From NCBI RefSeq assembly GCF_036174265.1, contig NZ_CP108055.1, forward strand, positions 1,240,001 through 1,304,000: a stretch of DNA of 64,000 nucleotides, given 5' to 3'. A program made the translations under genes and the position numbers. Below the pieces are notes generated by a model. The model made no database searches. It was not told the origin of the DNA and worked only from the letters and a program-made list of their open reading frames with translations. Below are positions 1 through 8,816 of the stretch, piece after piece (within the stretch, counting starts at the first letter, position 1; every line of letters starts with the position of its first letter). The DNA comes from Streptomyces sp. NBC_00285. Lineage in GTDB: Bacteria > Actinomycetota > Actinomycetes > Streptomycetales > Streptomycetaceae.

Positions 1-927
1 GTAGGTGCAACGGGGGTGGAAGGCGCAGCCGCCTGGAGGGTTGATCAGACTCGGCGGGGCTCCGGCGATCGGGTTCAGCCGCCGTTCGACATCGCCCGTG
101 ATCTGCGGCATCGACTCCAACAGGCCCCAGGTGTACGGGTGTTGAGGCTGTTTGAGAACGTCGCGCACGGTGCCGTACTCGATGCGGCGGCCGCCGTACA
201 TCACCAGGATGTCGTCGGCGATGTCGGCCACCACGCCCAGGTCGTGGGTGATGAGGATGACCGCGGAGCCGAACTCCTCCTGGAGGTCGCGGATCAGGTC
301 CAGGATCTGTGCCTGGACGGTGACGTCCAGGGCCGTCGTCGGCTCGTCGGCGATGAGAAGTTCGGGGTCGCAGACCAGCGCCATGGCGATCATGGCGCGC
401 TGGCGCATACCGCCGGAGAACTGGTGCGGATAGTCCCGCACCCGTAGTTCGGGCTGCGGGATGCCGACCCGTTTCAGCATCTCCACGGCGCGCTCCCGGG
501 CCTCCTTCTTCGTGACCTTGTGATGGACCCGGTAGGCCTCGGCGATCTGGGCGCCGACGGTGAAGTACGGGTGCAGGGCGGACAGCGGGTCCTGGAAGAT
601 CATGGAGACCGTCCGGCCGCGCAGTTCGCGCATGTCGCGCTCGGGGAGGGCGACGAGTTCTTTGCCGTCCAGCCGGATCTCCCCGGAGACGACGGCGCGG
701 GTGCCCTTGTGCAGCCCGAGCAGGGCCAGCGAGGTGACCGACTTCCCCGAGCCGGACTCGCCGACGATACCGAGCGTGCTGCCCTTCTCCAGGGCGAAGG
801 AGACGCCGTCGACGGACTTGACGGTCCCGTCCTCGGTGGGGAAGTGCACACGCAGATCCCGTACGTCGAGGAAGGGGGCGGCCGTGGGATCGGCGTCCGC
901 CGGTTTCGGTGAGGTCAGGAGGGACAC
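1..927 (-). CDS. Peptide ABC transporter ATP-binding protein (OppD/DppD type), 3' end outside window
   Basis: Reading leftward from a GTG at 927, preceded by an AAGGAA ribosome site, the frame stays open to the window edge, so the C-terminus is missing. It encodes an ABC ATPase: Walker A GESGSGKS at about residues 56-63, signature SGGMRQR, Walker [13 protein letters not shown], and the H-loop segment LITHDLG. Near the edge it shows the oligopeptide-transporter C-terminal Cys-rich stretch (GCAFHPRC), typical of OppD/OppF. It starts 28 bp after the upstream permease gene and is the fourth gene of a leftward operon. It would power uptake of peptides or related solutes delivered by the lipoprotein encoded at 2020-3687. 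A second ATPase (OppF) is expected just outside the window; that is inference. Confidence 0.93.
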   Translation of the reverse strand, partial: MSLLTSPKPADADPTAAPFLDVRDLRVHFPTEDGTVKSVDGVSFALEKGSTLGIVGESGSGKSVTSLALLGLHKGTRAVVSGEIRLDGKELVALPERDMRELRGRTVSMIFQDPLSALHPYFTVGAQIAEAYRVHHKVTKKEARERAVEMLKRVGIPQPELRVRDYPHQFSGGMRQRAMIAMALVCDPELLIADEPTTALDVTVQAQILDLIRDLQEEFGSAVILITHDLGVVADIADDILVMYGGRRIEYGTVRDVLKQPQHPYTWGLLESMPQITGDVERRLNPIAGAPPSLINPPGGCAFHPRCTY

Positions 928-955
928 GGGGTTTCCTTGCTGCGGTGAGAGGGGC

Positions 956-1948
956 TCAGGCGAGGCGGACACGGGGGTCGACAAGGCCGTAGACCACATC
1001 GACGACCACGTTGGCGAGCACGACGAACGTCGCCGCGAAGAGCGTGGTGCCGAGGATGACCGGCAGGTCGGAGTTCTGCACGGAGTCCACGGCGAGCTTG
1101 CCGATGCCGTCGATGCCGAACACCGACTCCGTGATGACCGCGGAGCCGCCGATGAGCGAGCCGACGTCCATGCCGAAGATGGTGATGATCGGGGTGATCG
1201 CGGCCCGCAGGCCGTGCTTGAGGACGACCTTGCCGGTGGACAGTCCCTTGGCCCGCGCGGTGCGCATGTAGTCCTCGGCGAGGACCTCCAGCATGGAGGA
1301 GCGGGTGAGCCGGGTGTACAGCGCGAGGTAGACAATGACCAGGGTGGCCCACGGCAGGAGGAGGCCCTGGAACCAGGCGCTCGGGTCCTGGGTGATCGGG
1401 GTGTAGCCGGAGGCGGGCAGGATCTGCCACTTGTCGACGAACAGGTAGAGCAGCAGCAGGCCGACGAAGTAGATCTGCACGGAGACACCGAGCAGCGCGA
1501 GTCCCACCGCGGCCTTGTCGGCGGCCTTTCCCCGGCGGACGGCGGCGACCGTGCCGAGGCCGACGCCCAGGAAGAGGAAGAGCACCGCGGCGCCGAGGCC
1601 GAGCGAGAGGTCCGCGGGGAAGTCGGACAGCAGGGTGGTCAGGACGGGGGTGTCGGTCTGGAAGGACAGCCCGAGACAGGGCGCGCCGCAGTGGACGCGC
1701 ACGCTCTGGTCGCCGTAGTCCCGGCCGATGAACAGGCCCTTGAAGAACTCCCAGAACTGCTTCAGATAGCCCTGGTCGAGGCCGAGGGAGTGCCTGATCT
1801 CCGCCAGCCGGGACGGCGAGCACGTCTTGCCGCAGGCCAGGAGCGCGGGGTCGGACGGCAGCGCGAAGAAGATGAAGAAGGTGATGACGGTGATCACCAG
1901 CAGGATCGCGGCTGCCGCCAGCAGGCGCCGGATGAGATAGCGAAGCAT
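956..1948 (-). CDS. Peptide ABC transporter permease, OppB/DppB type
   Basis: A 330-residue integral membrane protein starting MLRYLIRRLLAAAAILL, the usual OppB/DppB amino end with a first membrane helix right after two arginines. It carries an extracytoplasmic loop after helix 1 with several cysteines (LACGKTCSPSRL and VHCGAPCLG), then the membrane domain. The EAA loop near the C-terminus reads DYMRTARAKGLSTGKVVLKH, which contacts the ATPase. Length is normal for the family. It is the third gene of the operon, between the binding protein and the ATPase, and would form the translocation channel with the OppC-type permease at 3770-4801. The cysteines in the long outer loop may form disulfides; this is inference. 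Confidence 0.94.
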   Translation of the reverse strand: MLRYLIRRLLAAAAILLVITVITFFIFFALPSDPALLACGKTCSPSRLAEIRHSLGLDQGYLKQFWEFFKGLFIGRDYGDQSVRVHCGAPCLGLSFQTDTPVLTTLLSDFPADLSLGLGAAVLFLFLGVGLGTVAAVRRGKAADKAAVGLALLGVSVQIYFVGLLLLYLFVDKWQILPASGYTPITQDPSAWFQGLLLPWATLVIVYLALYTRLTRSSMLEVLAEDYMRTARAKGLSTGKVVLKHGLRAAITPIITIFGMDVGSLIGGSAVITESVFGIDGIGKLAVDSVQNSDLPVILGTTLFAATFVVLANVVVDVVYGLVDPRVRLA

Positions 1949-1976
1949 GTCGTGCTGGACCCTGACGTGAGTGGGG

Positions 1977-2005
1977 TGCCCGCCGGCCGGGGGCGCCGGC
2001 GGGCA
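1977..2005 (-). promoter_or_regulatory. Intercistronic hairpin between binding protein and permease genes
   Basis: The 71-bp gap after the binding-protein gene holds a perfect 11-bp inverted repeat (TGCCCGCCGGC / GCCGGCGGGCA) with a 7-nt loop and no T-run. In transporter operons such hairpins often stabilise the upstream mRNA or attenuate read-through, so that binding protein exceeds permease. That role is inferred here. Confidence 0.6.
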
Positions 2006-2019
2006 TGAGGTGGAGGGCG

Positions 2020-3687
2020 TCAGTTCTTGACGTACACGTGCACCAGGCTGGGCTCGGCGAGGATGGGGTCCGGGATGACCCCGCCGACCTTGGAACCCGC
2101 CAGTTCGCTGAAGTTCATGTACATCAGCGGGACCACGGCGGCGTCCTTCATGATCTGTTCGTCCAGGGCCCCGTAGGCGGTGTCGGCCTGCTTGATGTCG
2201 GTCATCTTGGCGATCTTGTCGATCTGCGCGTTGACCGCGGGGTCATTCAGGTACGCCATGTCCTGGTTGGACTGCGGCAGCTTCGCGATCTGCCGTCCGT
2301 CGAACAGCACGGGCAGCACGGTGGAGGCGTTGGGCCAGTCCGCGATCCAGTCGACCCAGGTCAGGTCGTACTGGTTCTTCACGTTGTCGACGGTGCTGAA
2401 GTAGTTCGCCGCGTCGATCGGCGTGATGTTCACGGTGACGCCGATCTTCCCGAGCGAGGTCTTCACCGCGTCGGCGAAGTGCTCCTCGGTCGTGGTGTTC
2501 TCCACCGCCAGCGACATGGTGAGCTTGGGGTTCCCTGCCTGCTTCATCAGCGCCTGGGCCTTGGTGAGGTCGCCCGCGGGGTCGGTGCTGTAGAGGTTGA
2601 ACTTCCGGTAGCCGTCGATGCCGGGGCTGATCATGGTGCTCGCGTAGTCGCCGTAGGCCGAACCGCCGAACGCGCCGCGGACGGTGGTCTTGTCGATGGC
2701 GTACTCGATGGCCTGACGGACCTTCAGGTCCTTGACCCGGGTGGTGTTGACGGCGAGGTAGTTGATGCCCGGGGCCGGGATCTTGTAGAGGCGCGACTTC
2801 ACGGACGGGTCACCGGAGATCGTCGTCAGGTCGGAGCCCGCGATCGGCCACTGCATGATCGAGGTCTGGGCGGTGCCGGCGTCGGACTTGATCTGCTGGT
2901 CGATCGCCGACTGGTCCTGGCCCAGCTTCACGTCGATCTCGTTGACGTTCTGCTGCCGGATCGGGTCGCTCGACTGCTTCCAGTGGGTGTTCTTGACGAG
3001 GACGACTTCCTTGTTCTTGGTGTACGACTTGATCATGTACGGCCCGTCGGACCAGACATGCGTGTCGTACGTGGCCCCCGTGTCGTGGGCCTTGGGCACC
3101 CCCGACCAGCCGGGCATGGCGGTCGTCTCGTTGAAGTCAGCGACGGGCTGGTCGAGTTGGAACACGATCGTGGACGCGTCCGGCGTCCGGATGGAGGCGA
3201 GCTCCTTGCCCGAGTAGGGCCCCTTGTAGGAGGAGCCGCCGACCAGCCACTGACTGGCGTACGGCGGACCGCCGTTGATGTCCGGCGAGAAGGCCCGCTC
3301 GACGCCGTACTTGACGTCCTGCGCGGTGACCGCCGTGCCGTCCTGCCACACGACGCCCTTGCGTAGGTGGAAGGTCCACACCGTGTCGCCCTTGCTGGGC
3401 GTTCCCGTGTCGGTGGCCAGATCGCCGACGAGCTTGGGCTGGGAGCCGGTCTCGTCCCATCCGGTCAGGGTGCGCACGAGCTCCTGGTCCATGCTCGAAC
3501 CCTCGGTCGTGTAGACGCGCTGGGGGTCGAGGTGGTCGAAGTCCGCGTGGTCGAGGACGGTCAGCGTGCCGCCCTTGGTCGGGGACCCGCTCCCGGTGGT
3601 GCTGGAGGAGCCACCGCATGCGGTGGCCCCCAGGGCGATCGCCACGGCGGTGGCCGCGAGCGCGATCGAGCGCCTTCTGCGCGTCAT
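2020..3687 (-). CDS. Peptide/solute-binding lipoprotein (SBP_bac_5 family)
   Basis: A 555-residue extracytoplasmic binding protein. The amino end MTRRRRSIALAATAVAI is a lipoprotein signal ending in lipobox GATAC, so Cys-24 would be lipidated. The mature part is a family 5 binding protein: early segment LDHADFDHLDPQRVY, then the conserved VWTFHLRKGVVWQDG, and VRQAIEYAIDKTTV in the middle. Length fits the family. It lies between the two permease genes, as in many Streptomyces dipeptide importers including the BldK-like group. It would capture oligopeptides outside the membrane and pass them to the permeases. The exact substrate cannot be read from sequence; nickel or sugar-peptide substrates are alternatives in this family. 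Confidence 0.94.
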   Translation of the reverse strand: MTRRRRSIALAATAVAIALGATACGGSSSTTGSGSPTKGGTLTVLDHADFDHLDPQRVYTTEGSSMDQELVRTLTGWDETGSQPKLVGDLATDTGTPSKGDTVWTFHLRKGVVWQDGTAVTAQDVKYGVERAFSPDINGGPPYASQWLVGGSSYKGPYSGKELASIRTPDASTIVFQLDQPVADFNETTAMPGWSGVPKAHDTGATYDTHVWSDGPYMIKSYTKNKEVVLVKNTHWKQSSDPIRQQNVNEIDVKLGQDQSAIDQQIKSDAGTAQTSIMQWPIAGSDLTTISGDPSVKSRLYKIPAPGINYLAVNTTRVKDLKVRQAIEYAIDKTTVRGAFGGSAYGDYASTMISPGIDGYRKFNLYSTDPAGDLTKAQALMKQAGNPKLTMSLAVENTTTEEHFADAVKTSLGKIGVTVNITPIDAANYFSTVDNVKNQYDLTWVDWIADWPNASTVLPVLFDGRQIAKLPQSNQDMAYLNDPAVNAQIDKIAKMTDIKQADTAYGALDEQIMKDAAVVPLMYMNFSELAGSKVGGVIPDPILAEPSLVHVYVKN

Positions 3688-3769
3688 GAGGTAACACTCC
3701 TTCTTCTACGGGCTCGGCAGCGGTCGTTCCTCGGGAGGACCGGTCCGCGCCGGTGTTGATGAGACCGCG

Positions 3770-4801
3770 TCAGCCGCGGGCCGCGCGGGGATCGAGGGCG
3801 TCCCGGACTCCGTCTCCGAGGAGGTTGAGCCCGAGGACGAGGACCAGCAGCAGGACGCCGGGGACGAACAGGTACATCGGGTCCTGGAGGAAGTACTGGG
3901 AGGCGTCCGACAGCAGCGCCCCCCAGTCCGGGTTGGGCGGGATGACACCCACACCGAGGTACGACAGGGCGGCCTCGGTGGTGATGTTCTGCGGGACGGC
4001 CAGCGCGAAGGAGATCAGGACCGGCGCCCACAGGTTCGGCAGCAGCTGGCGGAAGAGGATGTGCCACCGTCCGGCGCTCATGATCCGGGCCGCGTCGACG
4101 AACTCCCGCTCGCGCAGCGACAGGACCTGTCCGCGCACCAGCCGGGCGGTGTACGCCCAGGCGAACCCCGCGATGTTGAGGACGAGGACCAGCAGCCGCA
4201 GGTTCTCGTCGGTGCCGCCGTGGCTGTTCGTCTGCATCGCGTTCTGGATGACCGGCGTCAGCGCGATGATGAACAGCAGCTGCGGAAAGGCCAGCATCAC
4301 GTCCATGATCCGTGACAGCACGGAGTCGACCCAGCCGCCGGAGTACCCCGCCGCGAGGCCGGCCACGACACCGACGACGGTGGACAGCACGGCCGAGGCG
4401 AATCCGACGACCAGCGAGGTGCGCAGGCCGTAGACGATCCGGGCGAACAGGTCGTAGCCGGTGCCCGGTTCGACCCCCAGCAGGTGGGCAAGGCTGATCC
4501 CGCCCAGCGCTCCGCGCGGGAAGTTCCCGGTGTCCGGGTCGATCGCCCTGCCGTCGGGGGTGATCGGCCCCCAGCCGGTGATCGCGGTCAGGACCGGAGC
4601 CAGCAGCGCGATCAGAATGAACAGGACGGTGATCACGAACGCGGCCATGGTGACCTTGTCCCGTCTGATGCGCCGCCAGGCCATGCGGGCGGGCGAGCGC
4701 CCGGTGATGACCGTGCCGTCGCCGCGCGGGTCGGGCGTCATTCCACCGGCCGCCTGCGTCGGGCCGGCGGCGGCGGGCATCGGCTGCTGTTGCGTCGTCA
4801 T
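3770..4801 (-). CDS. Peptide ABC transporter permease, OppC/DppC type
   Basis: A 343-residue second permease. I place the start at the ATG giving MTTQQQPMPAAAG. An upstream in-frame start at 4969 adds 56 residues of non-conserved, signal-less sequence and is less likely. After a cytoplasmic tail the OppC-type amino domain follows (AWRRIRRDKVTMAAF, then a long helix), a periplasmic loop, and the membrane domain. The EAA loop reads FVDAARIMSAGRWHILFRQLLPN. It is the first gene of the leftward operon permease-SBP-permease-ATPase, so the operon promoter should lie upstream of 4801. It should pair with the OppB-type permease to form the channel. Confidence 0.92.
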   Translation of the reverse strand: MTTQQQPMPAAAGPTQAAGGMTPDPRGDGTVITGRSPARMAWRRIRRDKVTMAAFVITVLFILIALLAPVLTAITGWGPITPDGRAIDPDTGNFPRGALGGISLAHLLGVEPGTGYDLFARIVYGLRTSLVVGFASAVLSTVVGVVAGLAAGYSGGWVDSVLSRIMDVMLAFPQLLFIIALTPVIQNAMQTNSHGGTDENLRLLVLVLNIAGFAWAYTARLVRGQVLSLREREFVDAARIMSAGRWHILFRQLLPNLWAPVLISFALAVPQNITTEAALSYLGVGVIPPNPDWGALLSDASQYFLQDPMYLFVPGVLLLVLVLGLNLLGDGVRDALDPRAARG

Positions 4802-5125
4802 CGTGCGGACGTCCCGGGTATGTGCTGGGGCCGGCGCGGAGTCTTGGCCATCGCCGGCGGACGGGGTCTCGTCATGGGGCTGTTCCCTGCGGGAAAGACG
4901 TCGGTCGCCGGCCGTTGTCGGCGCCGTGAGACTGAGCGGACTGTCGCAACACGCCGAGAGACCGGTCAAGGCAGAAAATGACCGAAAAAGGGATTGTTTG
5001 CGCTCGTTGCCAAGTGTTGACGAGGGCGGGACATGCCATTAGCTCTGACATGGAGGTATCGCGACGATTCCCTTGACGGGTTCTCGCCCTCCGCTTGCCT
5101 GACCCGAACCTGGCCCCGGACATGG
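4802..5125. other. Upstream region of the peptide transporter operon, no convincing gene
   Basis: About 320 bp between the transporter operon and a terminator. It is less G/C-rich than its surroundings around 4975-5065, as expected for a promoter reading leftward. A short leftward frame here has no ribosome site and an un-Streptomyces-like composition, so I do not call it. I could not fix -35 and -10 boxes with confidence. Confidence 0.5.
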
Positions 5126-5160
5126 CGGAGCCCCGCCGGCCCGGTGCCGGCGGGGCTCCG
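5126..5160 (-). terminator. Hairpin terminator after the kinase/Nudix gene
   Basis: A perfect 15-bp inverted repeat (CGGAGCCCCGCCGGC and its complement) with a 5-nt loop lies 8 bp past the stop of the leftward gene 5169-6209. There is no long U-tract, which is normal for Streptomyces terminators. Confidence 0.8.
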
Positions 5161-5168
5161 CACAGAGG

Positions 5169-6209
5169 TCAGCCGATCGGGATCCCGGCCTCCAGGTACA
5201 GCGCGGCCCCGCGTTCCCGGGCCCGCAGCGCCCATCGCAGCCGCTCGTAGCGCACCGGCGGCAGCAGCTCTGCCGCCTCCTCCTCGGTGGCGAAACACCA
5301 GCCGCGCAGCTCGGGCCCGGGCAGCAACACCCGTCCCGCCTCCGTGGATTCGAGCCGGCCGCCGTCGAAGAGGAGGCGCAGTCCGCCGTATCCGGGAGGC
5401 GCGGGCGGCTCCCAGTCCACGACGAGGAGACGGGGCAGGTCCTCCAGCTGTATGCCGGTCTCCTCGGCGACCTCGCGCACGCCCGCCCGGGCGGGCGCCT
5501 CGCCGGATTCGACGACGCCGCCGGGGAACTCCCAGCCGGCCTTGTAGGTGGGGTCGACGAGCAGGACGCGGTCGTGCTCGTCGAAGAGGAGGACCCCGGC
5601 GGCCACGGTCTCGGCGGTGGGCTCGGGGGTCTGCACGATGTCGCACACGGACACGGTCCCGGCCCCGAGGGCCTGGGCGATGCGGGCGGCCGTCTCGTAC
5701 GGGGTGAGCGCGCTGTTGTCGATCAGATGGGCGTCCGCGGTGAGCCAGGAGGCGAGGGCGGCCCGATAGGGCTCTGTGTGGTCGTACGCCCACTGTCCCT
5801 GCCGTATCTCGCCGTCGGGCGGGTCCGGAGGGGCCTCCCGTTCGGCCGTCCGGGCACGCAGGATCGTTTCCGCCGGAGCGAGGAGAAGGTGCCGGACACC
5901 GATCCGGCGAGCGGCGAGGCCACCGAAGATCTCGTCGCGGTACTCCTGACGCAGCAGGGTCATGGGGACCACGAGGGTCCCGCCGAGCTCGGCGAGCATC
6001 GCGGCCGCCGTGTCGATCACCAGCCGTCGCCAGATCGGCAGGTCCTGGAGGTCGCCGACCTCGGCGAGGCGCTTGGGCGGCAGCAGCTGCACGACCGCTG
6101 CGCCGATGTCCTCGGGGTCGAAGAGCGTGCTGTTCGGGATCAGTTCGATCAGTTCCCGTGCGGTGGTGGTCTTCCCCGCACCGGACGCGCCGTTGATCCA
6201 GACGATCAC
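5169..6209 (-). CDS. Fused P-loop kinase-like ATPase and Nudix hydrolase
   Basis: A 346-residue two-domain protein. The GTG at 6209 follows GAGGGGGAG at good distance and begins directly with VIVWINGASGAGKTTTARE, so the P-loop (GASGAGKT) starts at residue 7. The first half (about 1-185) is an AAA_33/zeta-toxin-like small-molecule kinase fold: it senses Walker A, and the RLVIDTAAAMLAELGG region follows. The second half is a Nudix hydrolase whose box is complete: GVVESGEAPARAGVREVAEETGI fits GX5EX7REUXEEXGU. The protein may phosphorylate a small substrate and hydrolyse a nucleoside diphosphate linked compound. The substrate is unknown. It stands alone between two terminators, so it is probably monocistronic. 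Confidence 0.88.
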   Translation of the reverse strand: MIVWINGASGAGKTTTARELIELIPNSTLFDPEDIGAAVVQLLPPKRLAEVGDLQDLPIWRRLVIDTAAAMLAELGGTLVVPMTLLRQEYRDEIFGGLAARRIGVRHLLLAPAETILRARTAEREAPPDPPDGEIRQGQWAYDHTEPYRAALASWLTADAHLIDNSALTPYETAARIAQALGAGTVSVCDIVQTPEPTAETVAAGVLLFDEHDRVLLVDPTYKAGWEFPGGVVESGEAPARAGVREVAEETGIQLEDLPRLLVVDWEPPAPPGYGGLRLLFDGGRLESTEAGRVLLPGPELRGWCFATEEEAAELLPPVRYERLRWALRARERGAALYLEAGIPIG

Positions 6210-6295
6210 GGACTCCCCCTCATTCTGTTCGGCCCCCTGTGGTTTGCCCGTTCCACCCTGCCACGGAAACCAGCCGCAGTTGAGGGCACATGAAC

Positions 6296-6335
6296 GCGAC
6301 GCCGGAGCCCCCACATCCAGGGGCTCCGGCGTCGC
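6296..6335 (-). terminator. Strong hairpin terminator after the small secreted protein gene
   Basis: A perfect 16-bp inverted repeat (GCGACGCCGGAGCCCC and its complement) with an 8-nt loop lies 21 bp beyond the stop of the leftward gene 6356-6556. It also insulates the kinase/Nudix gene from upstream transcription. Confidence 0.85.
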
Positions 6336-6355
6336 GGTCCGTGCGGTGGAACCCG

Positions 6356-6556
6356 TCAGCGGTTCTGCCCGAGGGCGGTCTCGTCGACGCCGTCCAGGCT
6401 GTCGCTGGAGACGGTGTGGCCGAGGGTGCTCAGGGTGTCGTCGACGTTGATGTGGTTCAGGTCCTTGCCCAGGTCCAGGGAGTGCGACGGCGTGACCGCG
6501 GCGACGACGAAGCCGGTGGCGAGGGAGGCGATGGCGAGCATGCTGCGCTTCTTCAT
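6356..6556 (-). CDS. Small secreted protein of unknown function (66 aa)
   Basis: The precursor begins MKKRSMLAIASLATGFVVAA, a classic Sec signal (two lysines, hydrophobic core, then a small-residue region near TPSHS). The mature part is only about 40 residues, acidic and polar (LDLGKDLNHINVDDTLSTLG and onward), without cysteine. Small secreted proteins of this style, often labelled ATP-binding or hypothetical by automatic pipelines, are common in Streptomyces. It has its own terminator and is divergent from the alpha-galactosidase gene, sharing a 153-bp intergenic region. Function is not known, and no motif suggests one. Confidence 0.75.
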   Translation of the reverse strand: MKKRSMLAIASLATGFVVAAVTPSHSLDLGKDLNHINVDDTLSTLGHTVSSDSLDGVDETALGQNR

Positions 6557-6709
6557 GCGCTGATCAACGGCACCGGACGAAATGAGTCACGCTGACGCCC
6601 CTCGCACGGCTCCCTTCCACCACAGTCCAACACGTCCTACCGTAAACGCCCACCAGATGACGCGTACATGCAGTCATCCCACCTTCCGCTGGTTCGGAGG
6701 AACGTAACG

Positions 6710-8728
6710 ATGCGTCACCTTCACACCCGCACAACCCGCCGAAGGGTGATCGCGGCACTCACCGTGCTGCTTTTCTCGGCACCGGGAGTGACTCCCGTGG
6801 CCGTCGCGGACGAGACGGGCACACGGTCGCCCACTCTCGCCGACGGCCTGGCCCTCACCCCGCCCATGGGCTTCAACAACTGGAACTCCACCCACTGCCG
6901 GGCCGAGTTCAACGAGGCCATGGTCAAGGGGATCGCGGACATCTTCGTCGAGAAGGGCCTCAAGGACGCCGGGTACCAGTACGTCAACCTCGACGACTGC
7001 TGGGCCCTGCCGGCCCGGGACGCCGACGGCAAGCTCGTCCCGGACCCGGCCCGCTTCCCGAACGGGATCAAGGCCGTCGCCGACTATGTGCACTCCAAGG
7101 GCCTGGGGCTCGGGATCTACACCAGCGCGGGCACCAAGACGTGCAACTCCGCCGGTTTCCCGGGTGCGTTGGGCCATGAGTACAGCGACGCCCGGCAGTT
7201 CGCCGACTGGGGCGTCGACTACCTCAAGTACGACAACTGCAACAACCAGGGCGTGGACGCCCAGTTGCGCTACACGACCATGCGCGACGCCCTCAAGGCG
7301 ACCGGCCGGCCCATCGTCTACAGCATCTGCGAATGGGGCCAGAACAAGCCCTGGGAGTGGGCGGCCGACGTCGGGCACCTGTGGCGCACCACCGGCGACA
7401 TCAGCGACAACTGGGGCTCGATGCTGTCGATCCTCAAGCAGAACCTGCCCCTGGCGCCCCACGCGGGCCCCGGCCACTGGAACGACCCCGACATGCTGGA
7501 GGTCGGCAACGGCGGCATGACCTCCACCGAGTACCGCTCGCACTTCTCGATGTGGTCGGTCATGGCCGCACCCCTGCTCATCGGCAGCGACCTGCGCTCG
7601 GCCTCACCTCAGACCCTGGAGATCCTCGGCAACAAGGAGGTCATCGCCGTCGACCAGGACCCGCTGGGCAAGCAGGGCACCGTGGTCTCGTCCGAGGGCG
7701 GACGCTGGGTGGTCGCCAAGGAGATGCGGGACGGCAGCCGCACGGTGGCTCTCTTCAACGAGACGAACGGCCCCCGGCGCATCGCCACGACCGCCGCGGC
7801 CGTCGGCCTGCCCGGCGCCGACGCCTACACTCTGCGCGACCTGTGGCGGCACGAGAGCTACAACACCGCGGGCACCATCTCGGCGACCGTCCCCGCGCAC
7901 GGCACGGTCCTGGTACGGGTCGTTGCCGACCGCCGGTGGTACCAGCACCCGCCCGCCGTCGAACTCGGCCTGGGCGACAGCCCGTTGACCGAGGCGGGCA
8001 CCCCGGCCAGGCTGACGACGACGGTCACCGACCTGGGCCGCACCCCGGCCCGGCAGGTCTCCGTACGGCTGTCCGGCCCCGCGGGCTGGGCGGTCGAGGC
8101 GACCTCGCCGACCGTCTCCGCGGCCCTGCCCACGGGCCGTTCGCTGCGCACCAGGTGGTCGGTCACCGCGCCACCAGGAACACCGACCGGGTCGTACGAC
8201 CTGACGCTCAGGGCGAGTTACCGCGCACCGACCGGCGTCCGGGCCGACACCACTCTGCCCTTCACCGCGACCGTGGTGGTGCCGCCGCCCTCGGGCACCT
8301 CCGGCCTCGGTGACCTTCCGTGGCTGTCGGCCGCCAACGGCTACGGGCCCGTCGAACGCAACACCAGCAACGGGGAGAGCGCCGCGGGCGACGGTCATCC
8401 GATCACTGTCGGCGGGGTGGTGTACGCCAAGGGCCTCGGTGTGCACGCCGAGAGCACCGTCGAGTACTACACGGGCGGGGCCTGCGAGACGGTCACCGCA
8501 CAGGTCGGCGTCGACGACGAGAAGGGGGCGAACGGCACCGTCGCCTTCGAGGTCTGGGCGGACGGCACCGAGGTGGCGTCCACCCCCACCCTCACCAACG
8601 CCATGCCGGCCCAGCCGCTCACCGCCGACGTCACCGGCGCCCGGCTGATCCGGCTCGTCGTCACCGACGGCGGGGACGGCGTCGACTCGGACCACGCGGA
8701 CTGGGCGGACGCGCGGCTGAGCTGCTGA
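6710..8728 (+). CDS. Secreted alpha-galactosidase, GH27 with NEW3 and NPCBM domains
   Basis: A 672-residue exported enzyme that releases terminal alpha-galactose. The start is the ATG at 6710, 9 nt after GGAGG. An upstream in-frame ATG at 6668 lacks a ribosome site. A twin-arginine-like signal (TTRRRVIAALTVLLF) precedes the catalytic barrel, which opens with LALTPPMGFNNWNS (about 47-60) and contains YLKYDNC with the nucleophile Asp-175, followed by the WRTTGDISDNW acid/base region. A beta-sandwich tail follows, then a NEW3 alpha-galactosidase-associated domain (about 425-520) and a C-terminal NPCBM carbohydrate-binding domain (about 540-672, GVVYAKGLGVHAES). It is followed by a terminator, and a sugar kinase and LacI regulator lie just downstream, so galactoside use is the likely role. 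Confidence 0.96.
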   Translation: MRHLHTRTTRRRVIAALTVLLFSAPGVTPVAVADETGTRSPTLADGLALTPPMGFNNWNSTHCRAEFNEAMVKGIADIFVEKGLKDAGYQYVNLDDCWALPARDADGKLVPDPARFPNGIKAVADYVHSKGLGLGIYTSAGTKTCNSAGFPGALGHEYSDARQFADWGVDYLKYDNCNNQGVDAQLRYTTMRDALKATGRPIVYSICEWGQNKPWEWAADVGHLWRTTGDISDNWGSMLSILKQNLPLAPHAGPGHWNDPDMLEVGNGGMTSTEYRSHFSMWSVMAAPLLIGSDLRSASPQTLEILGNKEVIAVDQDPLGKQGTVVSSEGGRWVVAKEMRDGSRTVALFNETNGPRRIATTAAAVGLPGADAYTLRDLWRHESYNTAGTISATVPAHGTVLVRVVADRRWYQHPPAVELGLGDSPLTEAGTPARLTTTVTDLGRTPARQVSVRLSGPAGWAVEATSPTVSAALPTGRSLRTRWSVTAPPGTPTGSYDLTLRASYRAPTGVRADTTLPFTATVVVPPPSGTSGLGDLPWLSAANGYGPVERNTSNGESAAGDGHPITVGGVVYAKGLGVHAESTVEYYTGGACETVTAQVGVDDEKGANGTVAFEVWADGTEVASTPTLTNAMPAQPLTADVTGARLIRLVVTDGGDGVDSDHADWADARLSC

Positions 8729-8736
8729 CAGCGCTC

Positions 8737-8768
8737 GGCGACCGGGCCCGCCGCGGGACCCGGTCGCC
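8737..8768 (+). terminator. Hairpin terminator after alpha-galactosidase
   Basis: Ten-bp arms (GGCGACCGGG / CCCGGTCGCC) with a 12-nt loop begin 8 bp after the stop at 8728. The convergent sugar kinase gene ends at 8817, so it may act on both strands. Confidence 0.75.
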
Positions 8769-8816
8769 AAGTGAACGTTTCTGCCGGTACCGCCGCCCCG
8801 TCGCGACGCCCAGGAG

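Noticed and set aside
560..2008. Long rightward frame over the transporter genes
   Set aside because: Shadow of the leftward ATPase and permease genes, low-complexity Arg/Gly/Asp product.
4872..5123. 83-codon leftward frame upstream of the transporter operon
   Set aside because: No ribosome site, A/T-rich unlike genes here, and covers the likely promoter.
6668..6709. Alternative earlier start for alpha-galactosidase
   Set aside because: No ribosome site; GGAGG precedes the ATG at 6710 and the signal peptide begins there.
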